Below, piece by piece: positions 42,397 through 51,189 of a stretch of 64,000 nt of DNA. Position numbers and translations under genes: made by a program. Positions within the stretch are counted from its first letter, which is position 1, and each line of letters begins with the position of its first letter. The stretch is taken from NCBI GenBank assembly GCA_024707265.1, contig JANQAB010000006.1:439001-503000 (forward strand). Reading direction: 5' to 3'. Source of the DNA: Sporocytophaga sp. GTDB lineage: Bacteria; Bacteroidota; Bacteroidia; Cytophagales; Cytophagaceae. Under the pieces are notes generated by a model. It made no database searches. It saw only the letters and a list, made by a program, of their open reading frames with translations, and was not told the origin of the DNA.

Positions 42397-43600
42397 TTTT
42401 CACTATAAAATTTCCTGATCCTGTTTTGGAATCAAAAGTATAATCTTCTACATGCACATCCTGAACCCACTCTTGTCCCTTTACAATTTTAATCCAGGAA
42501 TTCAGTTCAGTTGGTTTGGCACAAAAGCCATCCACCCTTAATACTCCATTATCAAATATATCTTTTCGCTGGGTCCTGCTCTCTTTTTCATTATAAGGAT
42601 TCTTGGCCATTTTGGTCAATGTAATAGAAGCAGGTAATAACGCAGCTATCTGATCTGAATAATAGGATGCCCTTGCCGGAGCCAGCCACCCTGCCTGACT
42701 CAGAAAAACTTCTTTTTGGCGCAGATCCTTTTCCTCACCTTCTAAATTGGAAGAAATATCAGTAAGTTTTCCCAACTTTAGAGTTAATATTTGATTTTCC
42801 TGATTGTAACTGGTCAATAGATATGTATTAATCGATAAGGCAGTAAGAAAAATTGCCAACATGGAAAATCCGATTAGTTTAAATTTTTTCTTCTGCTCAA
42901 ACTCGTTTCTTTGCGAATCAACTTCTTCAATATCTACCCGCACCCCTTCGCTTTCAATAATACCTAAAAATGCAGAAGAATAAGCAATGAGCAAGTTACC
43001 GGGAACAGATTCATTACCTGCTTTCACATCTGTATTATCATTGGTCTCTTTTATTTTATAAGCATCTACTAATCCTTTTGCAAAGACCATTTCATGGCTT
43101 CCGAATGACCATTCGGTGAGCTCCATTGATAATAACTGATAAAGATCGACAACTGAAAACGGGCCCAGCGTAAGACTAGTAGCGAAATATCCTATTTCTT
43201 TGAACCTTATCAACAATTGATCAATAAGATCCTTTCTTGTTAAAGAAATGTAAACCTGATTGTTGGATGCTTTGGTTTTCTGAAGATAATAATCTGCAAA
43301 CTTTGAGTTAGGGAAAATCTGGCTAAATGCATGGGCATCATCTGTATATTCGTCATTGATCTTCTTATGCAAGATGCCTCTCCCTGTAACACTCAGTACC
43401 AAAGGTATATTTTCAAGTGAAAGCTTTTTCAGACTTTCGAAATCAACAATTCCCTCTTCTTTATGCTCTATCTGGACAAGGTTTTCATTAACAGAAAGGA
43501 TTACACAATTAAAAGCAGTTTTCCCTTCTGCTGAGAAAACAACTTCTATTCCTGCAACCTTTTTCTGTCCGAATAACTTCTGTCTCAGTTTCTCAATCAT
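42371..43600 (-). CDS. GspL-like (PilM-PilN fusion type) platform protein
   Basis: A 409-residue protein. Residues 1-225 are a cytoplasmic domain of the actin-like PilM/GspL kind (TRKDLIDQLLIRFKEIGYF, GPFSVVDLYQLL). A membrane helix lies at about 243-263 (FSMLAIFLTALSINTYLL), and residues 265-409 form a PilN-like periplasmic part with a coiled coil and a final ferredoxin-like fold (VLRVDGFCAKPTELNSWI). The cytoplasmic part should contact GspE. It starts 3 nt from the secretin stop. Confidence 0.8.
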   Translation of the reverse strand: MIEKLRQKLFGQKKVAGIEVVFSAEGKTAFNCVILSVNENLVQIEHKEEGIVDFESLKKLSLENIPLVLSVTGRGILHKKINDEYTDDAHAFSQIFPNSKFADYYLQKTKASNNQVYISLTRKDLIDQLLIRFKEIGYFATSLTLGPFSVVDLYQLLSMELTEWSFGSHEMVFAKGLVDAYKIKETNDNTDVKAGNESVPGNLLIAYSSAFLGIIESEGVRVDIEEVDSQRNEFEQKKKFKLIGFSMLAIFLTALSINTYLLTSYNQENQILTLKLGKLTDISSNLEGEEKDLRQKEVFLSQAGWLAPARASYYSDQIAALLPASITLTKMAKNPYNEKESRTQRKDIFDNGVLRVDGFCAKPTELNSWIKIVKGQEWVQDVHVEDYTFDSKTGSGNFIVKIEIKGELE

Positions 43601-43603
43601 GGA

Positions 43604-45544
43604 TTAATAGATAATGGTAGGTTTGATAAATACAACCGATACTATTTTATTCTTTGATTTAGTTCTGCTGCTGAATAACCATTTAATAACCGGAATTCTT
43701 GATAGCAATGGTACGCCAGAACCGCCTTCAGAACTTTCAGTTCTCTCAAGACCACCCAACACAACCATTTCTTCATTTCTTACACGTACAATTGATTTAA
43801 ACTGACTTGTAGAAGATGGAGGAGGACCACTTACAGGAGAATCAGTAAAGTCGGTAATGCTCACATCAATATTCAATGTTACCTGGTCATCACCGGAAAC
43901 GATTGGTTTTATATTAATAGAAAGATTAGCTTGAACAGCATTATATGTTTCAGTTATTATATTTGATGGTGTTAGGCTTCCTACAACATTTTGAGTTTTT
44001 AAAGCATAATATCTAGTACTACCTATACTCAGATTGGCATCGTGACCATTCAAGGTAGATAGTTTAGGAGTTGATCTTACATTGACATTGTTGTTAGTCT
44101 CAAGCGCGCTGAGGCCAACGTAGAATTGAGGAGTAACTTTTCCAATATTAAAGACATTGTTACTTCCAAGCCATCCCAGAAAATCATTAATTGATTTTGA
44201 TCCGAATTTAAAATCTACACCAGGAAAGATTGTTCCCCCTGATCTGACGCTATCTGATACTCCTGCACTTATACCAGTTTTTACCGTTCTCCCCTTTTTA
44301 ACGTCCATCATAATGACTTCAATCATAACCATAGGCACAACCTTATCTAACTGACGAACAAAAGCTTCTATCTCGAGAATCTGAGGCTGACTACCTGAAA
44401 GTAGTATACTGTTTAACTCCTTAAACTCTTTAATTTCGACACCTTTTTTTAATTCCGCAGGAATAATATCTTGCACTGCATCTAGAGATCTGTATTGAAA
44501 CTGAACAACTTTATTAGCTCTTAACCCCTCCAGCTTTCTTTCACCTATCATATAGATCTTATTATCCAGCTTATAGGTATACTCAGTCCCCTGAAGCAGC
44601 CTCCCAAGAAAATCATCAAATTTCACCTCACTAATTCTTGTTGTAGTGTTTCCTTTTATATCTGAAAACAAAAAATAATTAATTCCCATTTCTTCTGATA
44701 CGGCTTTGATTACGTCAGTAATAGTCGCATTAACAGCGTCAAGTGAAATTGTTTTTCTCCCGAGAGAATCTTCATTTACTTCTACAAATAGACTTGAGGC
44801 ATTCCCACCATTTTGAGAACTACCATTAGACTTATTAATTTGAGGTCTTTGGTAATTACTCTTTTTCTTGCTTGTTATTAAAAGATCTTCCCCATCTTCA
44901 ATAGATTTAATTACATAGAAATCGTCATCTGTTTTTACAACTTTGAGATTATTTGCATAGGCCATCTTTTGTATGGCATTTTCAAAAGGCATTTCTTCAA
45001 TATAAACATCGACAACTTTACCATTTAAACCTGATGATAAAATAACATTCTTTTTACTTCGCTGAGTGATTTTCCTAACGACCTTTTCAAGAGTATCATT
45101 TTTTAGATCAAGGCTAAGAAGGTTATTATAAGTATTATATTTTACTAATATTTCTTTTGGTGTTAAATCAGCTTCAATTATAGGTGCAGGTCTATACTTT
45201 TTGAAAGACATGATGGAGCCGACAAATTGAATTTCCAATTCGTATTCTTTAGCTATAAATAGAAGAACATTATAGACCTTTTCACTGGTAAAATTATTGT
45301 AAATACGAATTTCCAAAAAAGGATCGACACTGATATTAAGATTATGAGATTCTGCCAATCCTCTGAGGAATTCCTGAATGGAGGCACCAGAGACCGAAAA
45401 ATCTACAGTTTCATTCAGGCCGGGACTTACAGCTGAGAGATCACGCAGTCTTTGCTCCAGCTCTTCATACCTATTTTGCTGAGCCCATAAGCTTCCAGAA
45501 AAAAATAACAAAAAGCAGCAAACGTATAATATCTTATTTTTCAC
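43604..45544 (-). CDS. gspD: GspD-type secretin
   Basis: A 646-residue outer-membrane secretin starting from a GTG. The signal peptide (residues 1-21, SLWA-Q) is followed by N-domains: FSVSGASIQEFLRGLA near residue 48, DLKNDTLEKVVRKI and AVNATITDVIKAVS further on. The secretin domain occupies about 390-646, with VMIEVIMMDVKKGRTVKTG, STPKLSTLNG, the MVVLGGLERT strand and the final VPLLSRIPVIKWLFSS segment. A Ser/Asn/Gly linker lies near residue 235. The protein forms the outer-membrane channel of the machine. A Cytophaga hutchinsonii T2SS-like system has been linked to cellulose use. Confidence 0.95.
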   Translation of the reverse strand: MKNKILYVCCFLLFFSGSLWAQQNRYEELEQRLRDLSAVSPGLNETVDFSVSGASIQEFLRGLAESHNLNISVDPFLEIRIYNNFTSEKVYNVLLFIAKEYELEIQFVGSIMSFKKYRPAPIIEADLTPKEILVKYNTYNNLLSLDLKNDTLEKVVRKITQRSKKNVILSSGLNGKVVDVYIEEMPFENAIQKMAYANNLKVVKTDDDFYVIKSIEDGEDLLITSKKKSNYQRPQINKSNGSSQNGGNASSLFVEVNEDSLGRKTISLDAVNATITDVIKAVSEEMGINYFLFSDIKGNTTTRISEVKFDDFLGRLLQGTEYTYKLDNKIYMIGERKLEGLRANKVVQFQYRSLDAVQDIIPAELKKGVEIKEFKELNSILLSGSQPQILEIEAFVRQLDKVVPMVMIEVIMMDVKKGRTVKTGISAGVSDSVRSGGTIFPGVDFKFGSKSINDFLGWLGSNNVFNIGKVTPQFYVGLSALETNNNVNVRSTPKLSTLNGHDANLSIGSTRYYALKTQNVVGSLTPSNIITETYNAVQANLSINIKPIVSGDDQVTLNIDVSITDFTDSPVSGPPPSSTSQFKSIVRVRNEEMVVLGGLERTESSEGGSGVPLLSRIPVIKWLFSSRTKSKNKIVSVVFIKPTIIY

Positions 45545-45546
45545 TT

Positions 45547-46980
45547 TTAAAAATTGACTAGTAATGGATAAATTTCTTCTAATGATGTAAAACCTTCTTC
45601 AAAAAGCTCAAAAGCATTTTCGGATAATGTCTTTATTTTTCTTTCTTTCAAGTCTGCTGAGATGTCAAAAATTCCCCCTTTAATTTTTTCCGCAAGCTCA
45701 TAATCTATGGGAATCACTTCGTATACCGCTTTACGACCTTTGAATCCTGTATAGAAACAGTGATCACATCCCTTAGGTAAAAAGTGTCTGCTAACACTCC
45801 TGTATGGTTTAAAATGCCTTGGATATAGATTAGAATCAAAAGTAACTTCTTGTTTACAGCTGCATAACGTTCTTACAAGCCTTTGAGCAACTGTTGTATT
45901 CAGCGTATTTGCAACCAGGAAAGATGGTATTCCCATATCAATAAGACGAGAGACAGTGCCCCATGCAGAGTTGGTGTGTATTGTAGATAGTACCAAGTGA
46001 CCTGTCAGAGAAGCTCTGATCGCCATAGAAGCTGTATCCGGGTCTCTTATCTCTCCCACCATGATCACATCCGGATCTTGTCTAAGAAATGTTCTTAAAG
46101 CACTTCCGAAGTTCAAACCTATACTTTCCTTTAATTGCACCTGATTGATTCCCTCCAAAGTATATTCTATAGGATCTTCAATGGTTACAATATTTCGGGT
46201 TTCTTTATTTAATAGCTTCAGAGTCGCATACAAAGTAGTAGTTTTTCCGCTTCCGGTCGGACCGCTTATCAGCAGCATACCATGTGGTCTCTTGGCTCCC
46301 TCCAAATAGTTCTTCAGATCATATTCCGAAAAGCCAAGCCGGGCGATGTCTATATTTGTCGCATCATTACTAAGAAGCCTCAATACAACTTTCTCTCCAT
46401 GCAATGTGGGCAATACTGAAACCCTGATATCAAATTTATTCCCTTTATGATTAAAGAAGATACGGCCATCCTGAGGTAACCTCTTTTCCGCAATATCAAG
46501 GTTAGACATGATCTTGATCTTATTGATCATGGAAGGATAATCATTCTTCTCAAGAATATACCTTTCAACAAGCATTCCGTCGATACGGATACGAACACGG
46601 CAGCGCTCATCATATATTTCTATGTGAATATCACTGCTTTTAAGATTCTTTGCTTCTGCAATAAGGTTGGAGAGAAAATCTTCTGAGGTACCTGTATAAG
46701 CCTGGCTTTTCTTACGGCTATCACCGGTTTCCCTGAGATAATATTTACTTAAAGACTTTTGAATAAGATCTGATGAAATCTTTTCCAGCAGAATCGTTTT
46801 GCCTAACAGTACCTCCAATTCTTCTGCAATCATTGGATCATAGGCCTCTTCATCTATAAAAAAACTGATCTTTTGCGCCTCTTCTTTCATGGGAAGTATA
46901 CGGTAATGCCATGCCTGATCAGGAGTCAATATCTGCAATTGATCAGCTCTCAAAGATGCTATAAGTTCATTCTGGCTCAT
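45547..46980 (-). CDS. gspE: GspE/PilB-type secretion ATPase
   Basis: A 477-residue ATPase. The N1E-type domain (residues 1-95) is followed by the RecA-type core with Walker A GPTGSGKT (240-247), Asp box IVTIEDPIEYT, Walker B DPDVIMVGEIRDPDTA and His box LTGHLVLSTIHTN. A zinc-binding tetracysteine site is formed by CSC and GCDHC near residues 365-400. It powers pseudopilus assembly from the cytoplasm. ATG at 46980, overlapping the prepilin-peptidase stop by 4 nt. Confidence 0.95.
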   Translation of the reverse strand: MSQNELIASLRADQLQILTPDQAWHYRILPMKEEAQKISFFIDEEAYDPMIAEELEVLLGKTILLEKISSDLIQKSLSKYYLRETGDSRKKSQAYTGTSEDFLSNLIAEAKNLKSSDIHIEIYDERCRVRIRIDGMLVERYILEKNDYPSMINKIKIMSNLDIAEKRLPQDGRIFFNHKGNKFDIRVSVLPTLHGEKVVLRLLSNDATNIDIARLGFSEYDLKNYLEGAKRPHGMLLISGPTGSGKTTTLYATLKLLNKETRNIVTIEDPIEYTLEGINQVQLKESIGLNFGSALRTFLRQDPDVIMVGEIRDPDTASMAIRASLTGHLVLSTIHTNSAWGTVSRLIDMGIPSFLVANTLNTTVAQRLVRTLCSCKQEVTFDSNLYPRHFKPYRSVSRHFLPKGCDHCFYTGFKGRKAVYEVIPIDYELAEKIKGGIFDISADLKERKIKTLSENAFELFEEGFTSLEEIYPLLVNF

Positions 46981-47489
46981 CTGAGCAAATAATTCAAAAT
47001 ATATTGATCTTCAAATTTTATCACATACATATCTGTAAGGAGTACTCCGCTCAGCAAAAGTGCCTGCAGGCCTGCCAATGGAATTGTTTTCTGATAGTTC
47101 TTTAAAAGCTTTACCAACATTGTAACTACAACTATCAATAAAAGACTTATCAGATAAAACAAGACATACAGAACAGGTGTAAGTAGTGGAGTGATCACAA
47201 AAAGAAATAATACATCTCCTATTCCAAGATGCTCTTTTGTGATGTTTATCCATTCACGATTTTTCAGTGAAAAGTATAATGACACCATTACCAGTTGTAT
47301 AAAAAGAAATAGGGTATTAATGCCTGTAATTTCAATGATTTTTTCTAATCCTTCTGACGGTATTCTGTAAAGAACTACCAGGACAAACAGCATTGGAAAA
47401 AAATACCAGCTAACAGCTCTTTCTTTCAGGTCCTGCCAAAAAATAAGTACCAACACTACCAATATAGAAAAAATAAGCAGGATTTCCAT
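46977..47489 (-). CDS. Short prepilin peptidase (A24, GspO/PilD type)
   Basis: A 170-residue integral membrane protease with about five helices. The two catalytic aspartates are in FWQDLKERAVSW (near residue 20) and HLGIGDVLFLF (near 92), the latter matching the GxGD motif. It is much shorter than GspO/PilD (225-290) and lacks the N-terminal cysteine-rich methyltransferase domain, so it may cleave without N-methylation. It lies 3 nt after the pilin gene. Its predicted substrates here all have Ala at -1. Confidence 0.85.
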   Translation of the reverse strand: MEILLIFSILVVLVLIFWQDLKERAVSWYFFPMLFVLVVLYRIPSEGLEKIIEITGINTLFLFIQLVMVSLYFSLKNREWINITKEHLGIGDVLFLFVITPLLTPVLYVLFYLISLLLIVVVTMLVKLLKNYQKTIPLAGLQALLLSGVLLTDMYVIKFEDQYILNYLLR

Positions 47490-47492
47490 AAA

Positions 47493-47906
47493 TTAATCCT
47501 GCACTACTTCTCTTAAATTCTTATCCTGGTCGATTTCCCATACATTAAAAACCCCATCTCCGTCAAAGTCAACAACTGAAGTTGCTTTGACAACAAAGGT
47601 TGTAGGAGAAGATTCCGAAACTTCGATTCTGTAATTAGCCTGACCATTTTCTGATTCAGTCACCAGCTTCTCCTGAATAAATCCTATAGCAGGCAGGTCT
47701 CCTGAATATTTGGATTTTTCATAAAAGTATGTTTTTTGTAGCGTGTGAACATGCTCAAGCTGAATTTTAGCTTCTGTACTTTTAGCCTTGGTGATTAAGG
47801 GCAGTAAATTTGGCAAAGCTAACAACACAAGAATCCCCACAATAACAAGTACCACAAGCACTTCTGTTAGGGTAAAAGCCTTCAGTTTTAAATCATATCT
47901 TTTCAT
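47493..47906 (-). CDS. GspG-like major pseudopilin
   Basis: The ATG at 47906 gives leader MKRYDLKLKA and mature start FTLTEVLVVLVIVGIL: cleavage after Ala10, Glu at +5. An upstream frame to 47948 would add 14 unneeded residues. The C-terminal half has a calcium-loop-like DFDGDGVFNVWEIDQD segment, typical of GspG. This is the first gene of the 13-gene operon and the likely major subunit. The -1 residue is Ala, not Gly. Confidence 0.88.
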   Translation of the reverse strand: MKRYDLKLKAFTLTEVLVVLVIVGILVLLALPNLLPLITKAKSTEAKIQLEHVHTLQKTYFYEKSKYSGDLPAIGFIQEKLVTESENGQANYRIEVSESSPTTFVVKATSVVDFDGDGVFNVWEIDQDKNLREVVQD

Positions 47907-47998
47907 TATATATTTAATAATTAACCCAAAACAATTAATAGAATACAATAGGTATATAAATCCTATTTAAGAGCCGTCGATCGGCAAATGGAAACTTT

Positions 47999-48616
47999 TC
48001 AATATTGACTCGATTCTTTATTGAACTCCATTACAATTTTTTCAATATTCTTTATAAAGTCACCATATTTAATCTCTTTGCAAAGTCTAAGATATTTTTC
48101 GTTGCCAGCAAAGATCTTTTCCAAATCATCACGAAATGTAAATCGAGACATTTTATAAACTGTGTTTCTTTTGAGTAGATAATATGTTGTTTTATCATAA
48201 AATGTTCCTGCTCCAATTGCTCCGCTAGCACTCATCCCTGGAGCTCCACCTCCCATAGTGATATGTTGATAAAGTTTTACATCGCCCTCGACAAGCTTTT
48301 GCATAAATAAACCATCTCCAGCATATTTGATTTTATCATAAGGGTTTTCCCCTTCCAAATGAAGATGATTAATATTTATTATTTTTCCTTTTAAGCTTTT
48401 CTTATCATCCAGATTTAATTTATACCTTATCCCCCCGGAATAATAAGATTCCTTCTTAAGAATAAAACATTCGATTGTATCTGCTTGATTTACTAAAACT
48501 CCAGGAATGTATTTGCCTACTTTAGGTGTACCGTACAAATCATCGTCTGATTGTGCAGACCCAATATTTAAAAAAATGACATACGAAAATAAAGAAAGAG
48601 TTAACTTAAGATTCAT
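47999..48616 (-). CDS. Hypothetical exported protein
   Basis: The start is placed at the ATG at 48616, giving a signal peptide (LKLTLSLFSYVIFLNIGSA-Q). A GTG/ATG further upstream (to 48682) would add a non-signal leader. The mature 185 residues show YGTPKVGKYIPGVLV, a GGGAPGMSASGAIGAG loop and a lysine-rich helical end. No family is recognised. It precedes the secretion operon on the same strand, 92 nt from the pilin start, with no obvious functional link. Confidence 0.65.
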   Translation of the reverse strand: MNLKLTLSLFSYVIFLNIGSAQSDDDLYGTPKVGKYIPGVLVNQADTIECFILKKESYYSGGIRYKLNLDDKKSLKGKIININHLHLEGENPYDKIKYAGDGLFMQKLVEGDVKLYQHITMGGGAPGMSASGAIGAGTFYDKTTYYLLKRNTVYKMSRFTFRDDLEKIFAGNEKYLRLCKEIKYGDFIKNIEKIVMEFNKESSQY

Positions 48617-48796
48617 TTGCTGAAATTTTATTTGGATCCAAAAACCTTCATATACTAACTCAAAATTCTTTCCTGCATGCATTCCAAAAAGACTTAACTA
48701 TACTGCCAATTTCATTTTTATTGACCTTTATAGAATTACCATATAAGCAGGGCTCCCCTTGAGAAGAAATACAAAGAAATAATATCAAACAGTCAT

Positions 48797-49399
48797 TTAA
48801 AATTTATAACCTAATACTGCAAAAACATTTATTGCATAAACAGTATCATCAAACAGGCTATTTTCGTACACAGCTCTCGTGGTGAACATATATCTTCCCG
48901 TTAATTGAACAAATGTATGCTTGGATAAATAATAGCCAGCTGTAACTCCAAACAATGGAGATATTTGAAGTTTATTCTTAACTCTTACTGAATTGGACCT
49001 GTCGGTTCCAGCGAGAAAGATCATAGGAGAAACACCAGCATGTAAATTCAATACTACTTTTTTATTAACAGGAAATATATTAAACGTAATTGGAAACTCT
49101 AGATATTTATATTTTACACTTTCTGTTACAGACTTTATTACAGTTCCATTATTATCTACAAGCAAACCGTGAACTTTCATTCCATATATGGAATAGGAGG
49201 GTTCAATACCAATATCAAAAACTTTGGAGATTCCAGGATAAAATACCAACCCAACTGTTGGTCCATTGAGTGGCATTGGGTTGTCATTTTTTCCAGAAGA
49301 TTTTACCCAGGAATGATTAAGCCCACCTTTTATTCCGAGTGATTGTGAAAATGAAATGAAAGGAATTAGTAAAAAAACAAATAGTACAGTTTTTCTCAT
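48797..49399 (-). CDS. PorT-like outer-membrane beta-barrel protein
   Basis: A 200-residue protein with a signal peptide (residues 1-18, ISFS-Q), GIKGGLNHSW near the mature N-terminus and alternating barrel strands ending in VFAVLGYKF, with a terminal Phe. This fits the small eight-stranded PorT/OmpA-like barrels of Bacteroidota. The specific function is unknown. Confidence 0.8.
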   Translation of the reverse strand: MRKTVLFVFLLIPFISFSQSLGIKGGLNHSWVKSSGKNDNPMPLNGPTVGLVFYPGISKVFDIGIEPSYSIYGMKVHGLLVDNNGTVIKSVTESVKYKYLEFPITFNIFPVNKKVVLNLHAGVSPMIFLAGTDRSNSVRVKNKLQISPLFGVTAGYYLSKHTFVQLTGRYMFTTRAVYENSLFDDTVYAINVFAVLGYKF

Positions 49400-49623
49400 T
49401 GCATTTTTTTTTGTAAATGTTTTAATATTTAAAGAATGAAGAATCTAAATCAGGAGTATGCCTCTTATTTTTAACCTAGCTAAAATTATGATTCAGTAAT
49501 TTGATAATAATCGTCTCATGAAAGGCTAGGTAATACCATTCATAATTCACATAATGAATATCATAAATAAGAGGCTGTCTCACTTAGAAGACAACCTCAC
49601 TAAAATTACAACCTAATATTAGA

Positions 49624-50277
49624 CTATTCAAAAATTTCTATCTTTTCAAATACTACTTTTTTTACTTTTAAATCTTCCAATATTTTTTTGATTTTTTCTT
49701 TTATTATAAATCTAGGTCTTGCATAACGCACAACTTTATTCCCATGCGCAGTTAAATTGGACGCACCGATATGTTCCCATGTGCAAAAGACATCAGACAT
49801 CGGCAATATATCCTTTATATCCTTATAGTTATACTTATATATCCTAATGAACCCTACACCACCTAAAGGAACATCATCATAGAATCCATTTTGCATACAG
49901 GTGGGACATTGATCCTCTGTTATCAATCCTACTGAGTCCTTCCTCATTTTTGGAAAATAGTAATTGGATTTTAAATGGTAAAAGGGAAGTTCTTGTATAG
50001 TTTTATAATCAATTACATGTAGTAAATGGTCAATCTTTGCTCCATGCAAAATAATAGCATGATAAAGATCATCCGAAATCAAATGATCACCGTCATACGT
50101 CTCCGAAAACAAATTCTTTGTTTTGACTTTTTTCACGCGCAAATGACCTTTTAACTTTGCTCTTGTTCCACAAGTTTTACAGGCATCACTTAGATCATAC
50201 TCAGAACCAACACTTTCTCCACTCTCTCCATTTTCACTTCCTTTAAATGTTAAGACATATAAATTTTCAATCATCAT
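49624..50277 (-). CDS. Candidate immunity protein to the orphan HNH-like toxin
   Basis: A 217-residue soluble protein starting with MMIENLYVLTF (ATG at 50277 or 50274). It has two Cys-x2-Cys pairs, DACKTCGTR and DQCPTCMQN, that could bind zinc. No family is recognised. It follows the orphan toxin module at 50293-51003 by 15 nt on the same strand, the standard position of an immunity gene in polymorphic-toxin cassettes, and this is the only evidence for that role. Confidence 0.6.
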   Translation of the reverse strand: MMIENLYVLTFKGSENGESGESVGSEYDLSDACKTCGTRAKLKGHLRVKKVKTKNLFSETYDGDHLISDDLYHAIILHGAKIDHLLHVIDYKTIQELPFYHLKSNYYFPKMRKDSVGLITEDQCPTCMQNGFYDDVPLGGVGFIRIYKYNYKDIKDILPMSDVFCTWEHIGASNLTAHGNKVVRYARPRFIIKEKIKKILEDLKVKKVVFEKIEIFE

Positions 50278-50292
50278 TTATAAAGTTAATTA

Positions 50293-51003
50293 TTACTTCA
50301 ATAAATTTTCTGCAGCATTTATCCATTCAGGAAAATCTCTATATACTTTCCTGTATGCATCTAAAATTTGACTTTTTGTATATGCAGCTCCTTTTGGGAG
50401 GATTTGCAAAAGCTCTTTAGTAAATGTGGAATGATGTGATTTACCCAACAATACTGCAGGTGCATCCCACTTGCTACTTATACCAAGCTTTTTTAAATGC
50501 CTCCATTCAACAATTTTGTGCGCCTCAATCAATCCTTTCTTAGAGAACTTCCTTAGAACCCGATATGCAGCTATAGAAGTTGCTACTCCACCTTTAACAG
50601 GATCTCCCAATAAATCAGGACTTCCAGTTTTAGGAGCAAAGCCAATGGGTTTCCCATCCCAGTCATATTGCACTCCATCTTCGACCCCTCCTGTCCACGA
50701 ACGCTCAAGAACCCCCATAATACCGGAATAGAATGCACGAGGCTCTCCGAATAAATTTTGCTCTACAGTTGGGAAACGAAAACTTACTGTACCTCCAGCA
50801 GAATACGAAACCCATCCACCGCCTTCTTTACCCATCCACATGAATTGGTCTGAGCTATTGTCTACAATGCCTTTGGTACCATATTTTACTTCTCCAAATG
50901 TCCCTCCATTTCCATCAGGAGGCTCTACCTTCCCCCCATTAGTAATTAAAAACCTAACCAGGCATTGTACTTTTATTATATAAAGAAATATTGCGATCGG
51001 CAC
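50293..51003 (-). CDS. Orphan RHS C-terminal toxin module (HNH/EndoVII-like nuclease)
   Basis: A 236-residue frame from a GTG at 51003, with no signal peptide. Residues 20-120 are RHS-tail or pretoxin-like sequence (DGNGGTFGEVKYGTKG and YDWDGKPIGFAPKTG). Residues 155-236 form a nuclease-like toxin domain: EAHKIVEWRHLKKLG with the His-containing core, LLGKSHHSTFTKEL, then YTKSQILDAYRKVYRDFPEW. This pattern recurs at C-termini of RHS and other polymorphic toxins. The lack of a core and of a good start suggests a silent cassette awaiting recombination into the main RHS gene. Confidence 0.65.
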   Translation of the reverse strand: MPIAIFLYIIKVQCLVRFLITNGGKVEPPDGNGGTFGEVKYGTKGIVDNSSDQFMWMGKEGGGWVSYSAGGTVSFRFPTVEQNLFGEPRAFYSGIMGVLERSWTGGVEDGVQYDWDGKPIGFAPKTGSPDLLGDPVKGGVATSIAAYRVLRKFSKKGLIEAHKIVEWRHLKKLGISSKWDAPAVLLGKSHHSTFTKELLQILPKGAAYTKSQILDAYRKVYRDFPEWINAAENLLK

Positions 51004-51141
51004 ATTACCGGATATTATTTTTATAGCAACAATATTAATTTTACCTTAGACAAGAATGGTATGGAAATGTTTCAGTTTGTAAATGACAAGTGGAATAGAA
51101 GGACCTCAAACGAAGTCTTTTCACGGCAAAAAGCTAAATAA

Positions 51142-51168
51142 GCCTCAACAAGACAGCTTTGTTGAGGC
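51142..51168 (-). terminator. Hairpin downstream of the 233-residue immunity gene
   Basis: A 10-bp perfect stem (51142-51151 with 51159-51168) and a 7-nt loop, 22 nt beyond the stop at 51190, with an A/T-rich flank. It separates two toxin-immunity cassettes. Confidence 0.75.
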
Positions 51169-51189
51169 CTTTATTTGACATCTACTAAA

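Noticed and set aside
36348..47906. Type IV twitching pilus instead of secretion system
   Set aside because: No PilT retraction ATPase or PilQ-type AMIN domain was found; a GspG-type pseudopilin with a calcium-loop-like end and a GspD-type secretin favour T2SS, although L/M/C resemble PilM/N/O/P.
47940..47998. Short GC-containing near-palindrome (GCCG-N5-CGGC) as an operator of the secretion operon
   Set aside because: Arms of only four bases; it cannot be distinguished from chance.
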